Below are positions 49,243 through 60,800 of a DNA stretch of 64,000 bases, piece after piece. Below the pieces are notes generated by a model that worked only from the letters and a program-made list of their open reading frames with translations, was not told the DNA's origin and ran no database searches. Position 1 is the stretch's first letter. Each line of letters begins with the position of its first letter. The stretch is from Asterochloris sp. CNOR1 (taxonomy: Eukaryota > Chlorophyta > Trebouxiophyceae > Trebouxiales > Trebouxiaceae), in the NCBI GenBank assembly GCA_963969365.1, contig OZ017756.1, positions 2,170,001-2,234,000 on the forward strand, written 5' to 3'. The position numbers and the translations under genes are program-made.

Positions 49243-52200
49243 TTAGACGCCAGGCCGTATCAACTCCGCAACAGAGTCATATGTGCCTAGCACTGCTCCT
49301 ATGATGCCAAAAGCCACAAGCAGTGCATCCATCGCCAGCGTAGCCCTGCTGGCAACATGTGACGATGTGAGAACCCCTTTTTTGCAAGTCATGCCAAAAC
49401 GCAGCGGCAGCTCACCAGCCTCCTTCTGATCTGAAGATGAGCATGTGACATAAGGCTGGGACTGTGAACGACAGAGTGGCACATGCACCAGAGCCAATCA
49501 ATGAAATGAAGCTGCCAAAACCTGCAGGTATGTCACTGGACATCAGCAGCCTGAGGATGTGGCCTCAGGCACAGACGTAATGGCGAGGCCAACCCAGTCC
49601 TCAGAGGTCTGCTGGGGCTGACATAAGCTGGCGAGCTCACCAGGGACTGCAACCGCCACCACTGTGGCTGTGAGCACCAGGGCAGTCCTGATGACACAAA
49701 AAGTTACATGCTTGCTGAAACTGCCGTACTTTTTACTGAACCACTCCTGCAGGGGAAGGGGAGCAAAGCTGGTAAGATGTGCAGCCAGCAGCTGCACAGG
49801 AGGCACACAAGTCCACTTCAGAAGATCAGGCAGATTTGTTTCACCAGGAGCTTGCAACCAGGCTTTACAGCACAGAGGAGATTGTGTTGGCATGCTTACC
49901 TGGGCCAGCAGGCCTCTTTCTATCAGTTCATACACTGGGACCTACAGCCATGCAAGACAAGAGGCTGGGCGCCCAAATAACTCTCCGTAAGCTGCTGCCT
50001 GTGCACACAATGCGGCGGTGTGCGCACATGATGCAGGGTCTGGCAGGTGTGCAGGGCACGATTGGGTGACTGGCATGCAGCAGGTGAGTCCCAGTGTGAC
50101 AACCGGGGCTGCTCACCATCATTATGGGAAAGGTCAGGAATAGACCTAGACACAGCAATATCTGCAGGGGCAGCATTCTGTGTCAGTGCGAGGAACGTGC
50201 AGTGACAGTCGTGACTGTCAGCCGTCATCAAATCTGTTTGGGATCAATGCCAGCTGGTCGCTGGTCCCTCCTCATTCATGGACTCTGAGCAAAACGAGGA
50301 ACAGTGCAGGGTTTTGCTGGAAAGCGCACATCCATGTATCCATCACTTGCACAGCCTCCTTGCCTGCGCAGGCTGCTCACCTTGACAAGCGTTGTGGACC
50401 AGTCTGCAGGCAAGTTGAGCGTGATGATGTCCTTGGTGTCATCCCCAAAGGCAGCATAACCGATCTGCACAGAGCACAGAGATGTTGCCCCATCTGCTAG
50501 AGGGGCAAGCACAGCAGCAGTGGCATGTCATCTGCGCTTGTGCTGCAGGCCTGCACGCTCAGCAGTAGTGACATGTCATCTGCACTCTTGCTGCAGGCAC
50601 CTGTGTGCACCATGTGCCACCAGGACTGCAGCCAGCACTGGCAAGTATGGTGGCCAGCGCCCCTTGACGCAGCGTTCAAGCTGAATGCGCATGCCCAGCA
50701 TGTGTACTGCAGCAGAGCAGGCGTTGAGGATGGCCAGGGTGCTGCTTCTGTTTCTGGCAGATGGCCTTTACATGCAGATGTACAAGCGATGGCAGTATTA
50801 CCGCCCCAAAGCACAGGAAGATGGCTGAGCTGTGGAAGGCATCAGGCACAGCTCACTGGCATGTGCTGGCAGAGCGCTCACCGCTCCAAGACTCACTGAC
50901 TTGGCTGCATGTGTGCCTTGGGACTCTCGTCATGCAGGCCGGCATATATTGGCAGCATGAGCAATGTGCTGTGAGCCAGGCATGACTTCAGCAGCAAGCT
51001 GGCATTTGCTGGCAGCGTGCTCACCGCCCCAAAGCCCAAGAAGATGGCTGTGATAAGGGCAATAGTCCCGGACAGCACGGGCCCAAAGTGTTCACGCTCC
51101 TTCATGCTGGACTCAATGGGCAGTATCATGCCCACGCCCTCATAGCAATACTGCAGGCAGGGCATATGTAAGGCACCAGCATGCTGCCACACTCTGCTGC
51201 AGTGATGTGTTGACGCCCTTATAGCAGTACTGCAGCAAGCGTGCCTCAGGGCCTGGCTGCTGAAGCCCATCTCCTGCCCAAGCATCCACCAGCTGCACCG
51301 CTTTGCAGACCTTGGCAAATGCCTCAATTGCACCCCTTTGCGCCATTCTGCAGCTGCACTTTTTTTCGCTTACCCTTTGCAGGAGTTTGCAGGAGATCCG
51401 TGACATGTCATGTGCAGCAGACAGCTGCAGAGGACGATCTCCATGCAGAGCTTTGCTGTTGCCCTCCTGCAACTCCAGCAATGGCAGGCAGCAGGCCGCG
51501 CTGCGGGCTATTGACTGTTCTGAGACCCTGCCACCTTCAGGAAAGCAGGCCTGGGTAGAGCCCGCGCTGCCAGGCAGGCGACAGAGCAGCTGTCAACATG
51601 CTGCAAGCAGTCAGCTCACTATGACGACGCCAAACAGGAAAGGCAGGCTGCCCAGGGAGCTGAACAGCCTGATGTGCGTCCCCTTCTCCAGCCGGCCAAA
51701 CTCGTCCCACACCACCACCAGGATGCCTGCAGCATGGCAGACAGGGACTCGGCAATTCTTCAAGAGGCTCTCAAGCAGAGATGACATCCCGCAGCAGTAT
51801 GGAAAAAGTACTGGCCAGCTGGTGCCCTGCATGGCTACAGGGCATGGCCATAGAGCATGTCATGCTGGAATCATATCTGCAGCTGCAAAGGGGAGAAATG
51901 GTGCCTCAGGGCACAGGAGGCAGGGGGCCTGCCGGGTGGTGAGGCGAGGAGCCTATGACACATCGATGTCAAGCTCGTGTGCAGGCCTGGCATCCAGCGG
52001 GGCAGGGACAGCAGCACACCAGGCAGTTAGCCTGGAGCTCCTGCAAGTCTGGTGGGCTGACTTCTTCTTTGGCAGGCCAGGCAAGGCACACCAGAGATGT
52101 TGACAGCCTCAGCAGTCTAGCTGAAGGGCGCTGGGAGTGCAGCCCCATCGATGGCCAGGGTGAGAAGAGCAGAGGCCGCTTGCTGAGCCCAGATCAGGAC

Positions 52201-54724
52201 GTGCCTGGCAAGTGTGCTCCCCAGACAGCAAACATGTCAGCTGCTGGAGCGCACCACAGATATTGGCAGCGTCGGCGATCAAGCTGAAGGGTGCCAGCGC
52301 GTGCACCCCCCTCAGCATGGCCAGGGCCACCAGTATGGGGCCTGCCGCCAGGATAAAAAAGGCGGGGTCCTTGTTGGTCAGCGTGGTCAGATTCTGCCCA
52401 ATGAAAATCAGATACGCCACGCAAAAGCCTGCAGGAGAGAGGTGCGCTCCAAATGCAAACATGAGCTTGCCAGATGAGGTGTGGTAAGAATCTGGAGGCC
52501 ATGCAAGACCCTGCAGCAATTCAAACGCAGCTCAGCACTGTGGCTTGCTTCTGCCCAAGCAGGCACCCGAAAGAAATTCAAGGGCGGCTGTATCATGCGT
52601 TGTCGTGCATACCTTCAACGTGAACACTGTACCAGAACATGGCATGGGCAAGAACTCTGGGTGCCTGACCACATGGCTGCCTGGTAAGCTGCAAGTTGCT
52701 TAAGGGCAGTCCACAAGTGCCAGCTAGAGGCCTAAGGGCTCAGCACTGTGATGACACTCTGGAGCCCCGACGCGCGGCAGGTCGCAGGAGCCTGCAGTCA
52801 TCAGGCTGTGCAGTTGTCCGGCAACCTACCCATCTGGGACATGATGAGCAGCAGCTCCACGAGGAGCTGCCCTGGGCGCCCTAGAGTGTGGCGCACCACC
52901 TCACTGTAACTGACCACCGCTGCAGCCTCCAGCCGCCGCTTGCACTTCACCTGCACAAGCGCGTGCAGGAGGCAGCTTTGAGGAGTGCACTAGTGGCAAC
53001 AGGAAGGTGCGCTGCCTGCTGCAGGCAGGCAAGGACAGGCTCGGTACCAGTGTCAATGTTACGCTGGGCAAGGAGTTGATGTCTACCAGTGCCAAGCAGC
53101 CCAGGAACTTGGAAGCTCAAATGGCTGCCAGCATGTCGCCAATCAACATGAAGACACCTGTCCCCTTGGGTGCAGCATGCTGCCAGTCAACATGGATGGC
53201 ACCCAGTCTCTGCAGGCCGCCCATGCTTGTTGCTGGCATGCATGGCTCTTTAGGTGCAGTCTGCTCCTGGAGGAAGCGGGCCAGCATGCAGCACGCACAA
53301 CTCAAGCAGCTTCTGACAAGGGGCCCTGTCAGAGCACGGCCTCTGTATGGTATTGAAGCATGGAGGCCCCTGGCACATGCACACACCTCTGCAAAGCGGC
53401 ATTTTGCTCAGGGCTTCAGCATTGCTGCCATGCAGCATGCCCTCCTCAGTGGCATGAGCCCCACCAGCAGCATCATGCAGTGCAGGTTGAGGCCAGCCAC
53501 GAGGAGCATGAAGATGCCACCCTGTAGCAGTCCAGTCCTCTGAAAGGCATGGGGCAGGCCCAGCACGCCCGCCCCCACGAAGCTGATGAAGAGGTTGCCT
53601 GCACAGCACACTTGTTGCGTCTCAGTGAGTCAGGAGATGATCAGCAGAGTCTGCATGACTCCCCCATCAGCAGGACCGCCCAACCTTCAAGGATTTGGCG
53701 GGGACTCACCACCGCTGCGACCAGCATGCTGCCAGCCACAGCGCTGCACATCTTCAGCACACTGTTCCAGTGCAAACTCACCAGCCACTCTGAGCTTTGA
53801 GCTGCGGCCGCCCTCCTCCTGCAAGCAGGCAACTGCACTCCTCAAGATTGCGCCACCCTGTGGAGCAGTGCCTTCCAGGCAACAGTGCCTTCCAGGCAAC
53901 ACCCAGCTGCAAAGCCATGGGACCAAGTGGCGCAGGCGTCTGGCTTGCTATTTTGCAGTGGCGTCAGGGGAGAGGGGGGGAGCCAAGCACCACCAAGGAT
54001 GCCAGCTTGTGCCACTGCTTGCAGGCGTCCATGGCAGGCGTCACTGCCTGTTGGTGGCCACCCGCCCTGCACCGTTGCCATTGCATCCAGCTGATGGTCT
54101 GCAGTCACAGCTGCAGAGAGGCTGCAGGTCCAGATACGACAGCACCAGACGCCACCTGCGCTGCTTGATTGATGCCACATGTCTCCAGCACAGCAGGCAG
54201 ATGCTGCTGGCTTTGTAAGTGCAGGATGAGACAGCAATGCTTGCCTTGATGGCGACACTGAGCTTGACATCATTGTCTGCATGGTGCAGCTGACGCAGGG
54301 GATCTGCCCTCAATATGTGCTGCCTGCCAAGGCCTTGAGGGCCACAGTGGCCACAACAGGTACATCGGTGGCCAGCTGCCCTACTTTGTGCAATTGCCAT
54401 GTGTGACCAGCACCCTGCCTGCTGGGCACTGCTGGCACTAAAGGATCAGGCAGCTTGCCTCCACAATGACATTGGCCTCCACATCACTGTCAGCATGGCG
54501 CAGCAGGTGCTGGGCTGTGTGGTCATCCTCTACATCCCTGTTGGACCCTGCGCCCTCCTCTGAGAGCGCCAATTGGCCATCCAAGGAGCCCTGCAGGTGG
54601 CGAGGCAGGCTGCATTTCTGTGCATGAGGTGCATTTCAGGTCAAAGTCAAGCAGACCTTACCGCAGGCTCGATCTGCTTGTTGTACTTGGCTTTGCTCCT
54701 GGGGTGGAGGTTGTCTGAGGGCAT
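49243..54724 (-). CDS. AAAP-family amino-acid transporter (vacuolar AVT3/SLC36-like)
   Basis: Fourteen minus-strand exons: 54724-54662, 54590-54459, 53818-53782, 53598-53465, 52950-52830, 52428-52255, 51726-51620, 51150-51025, 50464-50381, 50161-50117, 49941-49900, 49746-49641, 49521-49416 and 49345-49243; 459 residues, normal for the family. The soluble acidic N-terminus (MPSDNLHPRSKAKYNKQIEP, then EDDHTAQHLLRHADSDVEAN) precedes the hallmark first membrane helix GNLFISFVGAGVLGLPHAFQ. Then come VSYSEVVRHTLGRPGQ, VAYLIFIGQNL, SSLGSLPFLFGVVIYCYEGV, GMILPIESSMKE, IGYAAFGDDTKDIITLNLP, GLFLTFPIMMVPVYELIE and GSFISLIGSGACATLSFTVP. About ten or eleven helices are expected. Proton-coupled export of neutral amino acids from the vacuole is inferred from the family. 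One intron (after 54459) has a GC donor. A 69-bp intron precedes the last exon. Confidence 0.9.
50480..50600 (-). repeat. Tandem duplication of about 60 bp in a transporter intron
   Basis: GGCATGTCATCTGCGCTTG then TGCTGCAGGCCTGCAC (from about 50523) is repeated as GACATGTCATCTGCACTCTT then GCTGCAGGCACCTGTG (from about 50570). It lies in the intron upstream of exon 50464 and carries no coding frame. Confidence 0.6.
50795..50830 (-). repeat. Decayed copy of the donor edge of transporter exon 51150-51025
   Basis: CCGCCCCAAAGCACAGGAAG then ATGGCTG matches the live CCGCCCCAAAGCCCAAGAAG then ATGGCTG at 51024-51050 (complement of the AIFLGFGA end plus donor). It lies about 225 bp downstream in gene orientation. 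Confidence 0.65.
51195..51245 (-). repeat. Decayed copy of the acceptor edge of transporter exon 51150
   Basis: On the minus strand TGCTGCAG then TACTGCTATAAGGGCGTC parallels the live CTGCAG then TATTGCTATGAGGGCGTG. It would encode YCYKGV against YCYEGV. It lies about 80 bp upstream of the live exon in gene orientation. Confidence 0.7.
54240..54312 (-). repeat. Decayed copy of transporter exon 54590-54459 end
   Basis: On the minus strand this reads LRQLHHADNDVKLSVAIK followed by GCAAGC. It parallels LLRHADSDVEANVIVE followed by GCAAGC in the live exon. The unusual GC donor is copied as well. Phase rules out its use between the two live exons. Confidence 0.6.
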
Positions 54725-54824
54725 TACTGGTCCATTTCCTCATGCGTGGGGGGAATTAACGGGTAATCTAAAAGCAGGGCAAGCAAGTGGGCATCCGAGT
54801 CTGTTGCTCCTGATCTGCTGAAGC
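54725..54824. promoter_or_regulatory. Putative bidirectional promoter, transporter / coiled-coil pair
   Basis: Exactly 100 bp separate the divergent ATGs. The centre has an AT-rich stretch (GGGAATTAACGGGTAATCTA, about 54751-54770). This is the tightest divergent pair in the window and must share control sequence. Confidence 0.5.
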
Positions 54825-57800
54825 ATGGCTGGCCTTGACCCCACAAAGAAGCGCAGCAGCGGGTTCTTCAAGTCGGTGTTCGGCGGAGCTGGCAAGGACG
54901 GCAGGTTGGATGAGAACGTTTCGCAGGTACTTCCTTTCAGTGTGGAGTGGTATCTGTGAGACTCTCAACAGGTTGTAAGCATCTTGATAAAATCTGAACT
55001 GAGTCTCACACCTAGGTGCACCTCTTGCGCTGCCACTCCAACAGCAGGCTCACAAAAGACTCAACACATTGGACGGACCGCAGCAGCCAACATGGGTCAG
55101 CTCATGTCACAACTGCCTGCCTGCCTCACGCCCTGACACGAATTTTGCCCCTCCAGACCCTGCCTGCCTGTTGTCACTCCTCCTCCGTGCCGCCCTGCAG
55201 TCTGGCACCCCCCACTCCACAGCCAGCGCCCAGAATGGGGGCGACTTCCCCGCGGAGCAGGGCTCCACGCTGCAGTCACAAAACAGCGGCGCGGACGACA
55301 TAGCCCCCAAGACGCGTTCCCCTGAGAAGGAGGCCAGCCTGGACGGAGCTGCCATGGAGCGCACTGCTGCGGCCAGCCAGAACTCCACCCTGGCTGCTGC
55401 GCTGGCGGAGGCCAACGCGCAGAGCAGCGAGGCCACTCCGGCACACGTTTCTGCAGGTGGGAGAGGGTTTCAAGGCCGTGTCTGTCGCTGCTCTGCACAG
55501 ACAGCTTGGGTCTAGCCAGTGGGTGAGTCAGATCACATGCTGCATGCCTCAGCAAGCGCCCTGGAGTGCACTGCGGAAGCCAGGGGCAGCCAGAGGCAGC
55601 CATGCAGGGCAGTCATGTGATGACCATGCCCATCTGTGCAGGTGGGAAAGCTGCATGCCACAGTAAGCATGAAGGCTGCGCCAATGCAAGCTGAGCCTGC
55701 AGGCTCACACACCCAGTGTTCCAGCCAGGGCATCCGGGGCCCCTTTTCAGGTCTTCACCTTGCATGCTGGCCAGCTGGTGGAGCCAATGCATAGAGCAGC
55801 CGGTGGCTGAGGGCAGCTCTCAGCGCTGGCTCAGTCAACCTGACACTGCTTCACAGCAGCACCTCAGCTTCAAGGCCAGCAACATGAAGGTGTGCACTGC
55901 ACAGCTTCTGGACCTTGGGCTTACTGTGGTCTTACCCGCAAACCTGTCCTTCCTGCAATGCAGGCGCCCAGCAGGTAGCCACTCAGGACAACAATGAGAG
56001 CGCCTACAGGAATAGCTGGCAGTATGCTGCTGAAATGACGCGCAAGGCTGAGATGGAGGCTCAGATGGCGGAGCTGAAATCCCAGGAGGCCTACAAGTGG
56101 TGCGTCGCTGGTTTTGGGGGTTGTAAGGCTGTTGCAAGGGCTGATAAGTGCTTGTAAACACAGTTGCAGAGCAGGAGTCTCAGTTGGCCTCCCACGTAGT
56201 GAGTGGCCTGTAAAGAGGTCTGTCTTTTGGAAGTGCTCAGAGCACCTTCAACCAGTTGTGTTGCCCAGGTATATCAGGAGACATGCCAGTGGGAAACGGC
56301 CTGCTTGGGGTTCAGATCTGGGTAGAGAGGCGCCCACTGCAGCCCTTTAGAAGGGGCAATGTGTACAGCTCAGTTCAGGAGCATGCCAGTAGTGAGTAGC
56401 CTGCCCTATACAGGGCGCGGGACACTGCGCCTAGTGGCTGGCAGGCGCTCCTGCATGCGAGATGCCTGCGGATGGTGGTCATTGCCTGATCAACAGCGGA
56501 GCTGACAGTGTCTAAAGAGGCCGATTCAATGCACCAGGGTCGCCCTGTGCACCGTGCTGAACCACTGCATCCTCATGAGCAATGCTGCCGTGTAGCCTGC
56601 TGAGGGGCGTAGAGGCTGCCAGCCTGCAGAGAGGCGCCAGCAGGCCCCATGTGGGTGCCCCCGCACGGAGGCTGCACACCTTCGCATGACGGCCTTACAG
56701 GCAGCAACTGCCCATGCAGGAGGCCCAAAACTTGCGATTCATCTGTGGCTTTCTTTGCTGCATCCTGCAGGGCCTCAGAAGCTGCCCAAGCGCAGTGCTG
56801 CAGAGGGCCATGCTTGCTGCAACTGGCTGCACATAGCCGCGAAGCCTCTAGAGCCGAGCATGGCAACAAGTCTTGCAGTTCAGCTGATCATTGAAACTCA
56901 TTGCAGCTGTGCAGGGACGCGAAGGCTGCCGCTTTGTGGGAAGTCGAAGCTGAGGAGGGTCATGCCTGCTGCTACTAGGCCAAGGCTGCACACTTACAGT
57001 TGTTGTGCAAGCCCTGCAGGGCGCCAATGGCCACAAAAGGCCGGCGCAGCGCCAAGCATTGCAGCCCAGCTGGCATGTAAATGCTGGTGCATCCTGCACC
57101 AAGCATGCTGTTTGTTGTCCTGCAGCCTCCAGAGAGCAGAACTCCGCTTTCATCTTCCATGTTCAAAGCCCAGCCACAGTTTCAAGCTCGCTGCGTCCCT
57201 GCAGGGCAACAGAGGCTGCCAATGCGCAGCGCGAAGCTGAGGAGGCCCATGCCCGATACGATCGGGCCAAGGCACGTCTGCGTGCACTGGAGGAGGAGAA
57301 GGCCCAGATTGCAGACAAGGCAACTGCGCTGGACCGCAGCCAGCAGTCCATCACGGCCAAGGAGGCAGACGTGAATGTGCTGCAAAGGTGAGGGCGGCTC
57401 ATCAACCTGAATTTAGTGAATTTGTTGGGTTGAGCGGGTCAGCATGGCTCTGAGAAGTTTGCTTTGGCCAAGGTGGCCAGCTGCAGCCAGGGACCCATAA
57501 CAGCATCAGCAGTCGAATGTGGCAGTTGCCGCAGACTTGTGATGTTGGTCTGGGGTTGGGTGGTTCATCGTGGGTCTAATCACTGTAGGGTGAGACCTCT
57601 AGAGCTGCATGGGATTGCTTCGTAAAGTCTTCAAGATTCTAAGCTCGAGACATGTCATGTGTTGTCGATGCCTGCAGGGAAGCTGAAGATGCGGCGGCGA
57701 TTGCTAGGACACGCTACGACGAGGCCAAGCAGCAGCGCGAGGTGGCTGAGGCGAAGAACCAGAGCTTCAAGCAGCTGGAGCAGCAGCACCTGTCCAGTGA

Positions 57801-60800
57801 GTGGCTCTTCCTGCAGACATGCCTTGTGGGCCACCCACCTGGTGGCAATGTTGTTCACTGTAGCCAGTTGGGTGCTGCCTTATCTACTGGTGGCCATCGC
57901 TGCACCATACATCACAGCCATGGATGCTGCCTTGCAATTTGACTTGTCCTCAAGATGCTGCACATGCCCTGCATGGAATTCTCCGTGGCCCCTTCTGCTC
58001 TTATGAAGGCGCCTGCGCCTGCAGAGCTAGATTCTGCAGGTCAGTGTGCTCTTTACTGGCCATGCTGGCCATGCAAGAGGAGGTGGTCCCTCAAGCCCCC
58101 TTTGCGTGCCACTGCAGCAATTCACACTCACTGGAAGTCCTTATTGAGTGGTCCACTCCTGCTCCCTGGCTAGATACTCATCTGATGTCTGCCCCTGTAG
58201 CCCTGGACAAGCAGAAACAGCTGTCTCTGCAGCAGTGACACAGCTGCAGGGACCTGACAGCTACAGTGCCCCCATGCTGAGGATGGGGACGGTCTGCCCC
58301 TGTAGCCATGGCAAACACATCTGCCGCTTGACCTGACACTGAGCTTTGCAAGTATGCCCCCTGCAGCCTTGCACAGGCAGGAGGAGGTGGAGGCCCAGCT
58401 GCATTGCATTCAACCCGCATGCACTCATATCTGTGTCTTAACCTCACACTGAGCTCTGCCCTGTGCCCCCTGCAGCCCTGGACAAGCAGAAGGAGGTGGA
58501 GGCCCAGCTGCAGGCGCTGTCCCTGGAGCACCAGGAGCACAATGAGAGGCTGGAGAAGGGGCGAGGCCTGGTGCAGGTACAGCAAAAGATACCTGTCAGG
58601 GTTCAATATGCGGCCTACCTGTGCAATGCATGGAGACACACCGCACAGCTCGCTTGAGATGGTGCTGGTGCGGCACATTCTGGTGCCTCTTTTGGGGCCT
58701 TGTGTGGCATGCCAAGTTTTTTACTTCCCTCAACATCCTGGAGGGGTGTACTGCCATCCAGCAGCATTAGGCACGCCTGGATCTTTGTGTATCTACAGGT
58801 CTGCCGCTTGTCGAGTAGCTGCCCTGCAACCAAGCGGCAGACCTACAGGTGCACAGGCTACCGCCAGCAAGCTGACATCCAGATGCAAAAAGGATGCCTG
58901 GGCCATCCCTTTCCCCTCTGAAGGGCTGCATTGCCCGGGTCACAAGATGCCAGCCATGCTTCACAGGCTGCGCAGCAAGCCTGCTGGCAGGTTTCAGTGG
59001 TACTGCAGAACAACCATGGCCTGGCACTGTGGGCTTCAGCTTCTGATGCTGAGGCGCTGCAGTAGCTTGAGTGCAGAGTAGGCTGTTGCACTACTCCATT
59101 GGGCAATATTCTGCTTCCTCTGACTCCAGGGTCATGCTGCTTGCCCTGCAGGCCCGCAACATGACGGTGGGTGAGGCCCAACAGCTGGTGGAACGCAAGA
59201 GGCAGGAGCTGGCAGAGGCCGAGGCCGTCCTGGAGTCGCGGCAGCAGGAGCTGGCGGCTGCGGTGGTAGGTCTCCCATTTGCAAATCAGTGTGCAGGCAC
59301 CCCTCCACAGGATGGAGCGGAGGGCTGCATGCTGCTGGTGATGTGCGGCGCTGCAGGCACGTGACCTGCTGGTTTGCGGACACCATCACTGTTGTTCCTG
59401 CTGCACTTACCTTGGTCACTCTGCAATGAGCAGGCAAGCATGTGCTTCCCACAGGCGATATTGTGCCAACCTTGCTCACCGTCTATGCCCTGCCTTGCGC
59501 ACAGCCGCTGCAACCTTCTGTCACCCCTATTGCCTGCAGAAGCAGGCCCATGAACATGAGGAGGCCCTGAATGCTAAGACAGAGGAGCGGGACACGCATG
59601 AGCAGACAGTCGCATCAACGCGCAGCCAGGTCACCTCCCTGCATGAGCAGCGTGATGTCGCTGCCCAGGAGGCTGCTGCAGCCCAGGCCCTGATCAGAGA
59701 CAAGGCGGACGCAGCCAAGGTGGAGCGCGAGAGGTGAGCAATGTGGCTGATGTCCTGGCCGACACCCAGACGTGTTTATTTATCTTGATTTCCAGGGAGA
59801 CACCACGTTGGGCGCCTCAAAGCCCGCGCGCAAAAGCACTGCCTAAGCTACGACAGAGCCAAAGGGCATTGTACCCCAGCCTCGCAAGTACTGAACACCT
59901 GGAAGTGGCTGAGGTCCACATCCAGCAAACACATCTGCATGCACAGGAGGGGCTGCGGCTGTGGCTCCTTGCACGCTGGGTCAAAATCCTTTTCCCTCGC
60001 AAGTGAGGAGGCGCCCTTTCGTTACTTCTGTACAATCTACCCCTTCAGCGCTGCTGCCTCTGTCAGAAAGTGCTGTAGGCACCTACTGCCTGTGCTGGAG
60101 GGCCATGCCACTTTCCTTCCTGCTGCCCTTCTTGTCACCTTCCAACTGTACCACTACCCTGCAGAGCGCTGCAGCAGAAGGCTCGGGTGGACCAGGCCCT
60201 GATCGAGCTGGACCAGCAGCGTGCGGCCCACATGAAGCAGGACTCTGAGCTGCAGGAGGCACGGGCAGTGGCCGAGAAGAACGCGGCCAACATCCAGCCT
60301 GTCAGGTAGTGCCACATTGCTGTGTTGATGTTGGCTTTGGCCCATCTGAAAATAGCCCCCTCAGGTCCCTGCACTTCAAAGCAAGCTGCCATCAACATCA
60401 GGCCATTTGACTAGCCATGGATCTGGGGTCGCATGGGACACTGGTGGCTGTGTACTTGTCTGAGTGCTGCTGGCACCTTTATATGGCATGTGTGGAGGAG
60501 CTGTAGGGTGGCTTTAGGGTGATTTGAGTGCCTTGACCAGCAGCGAATGCCCCTGTTACATGGTGCCTTGTGCTCGCAATTGAGGACACAGCCCTATTTG
60601 AACATGCCATGGTCCTGCTGTGTTGCGGGCCATCGCCTTCAGAAAGCTGCTTGAGGCCCTGCAGCCAAGGGTACTTACCACATGAGGAGTCTGTGCTGCA
60701 TGAATCACAGTAGCTGGCCCCACAACACTCGCCAATTCCCAGGATGCCGTCAGGCTGCCTCCATGGGGCTGACGCCCGCCAGGCAATCACCAAGTGTGTC

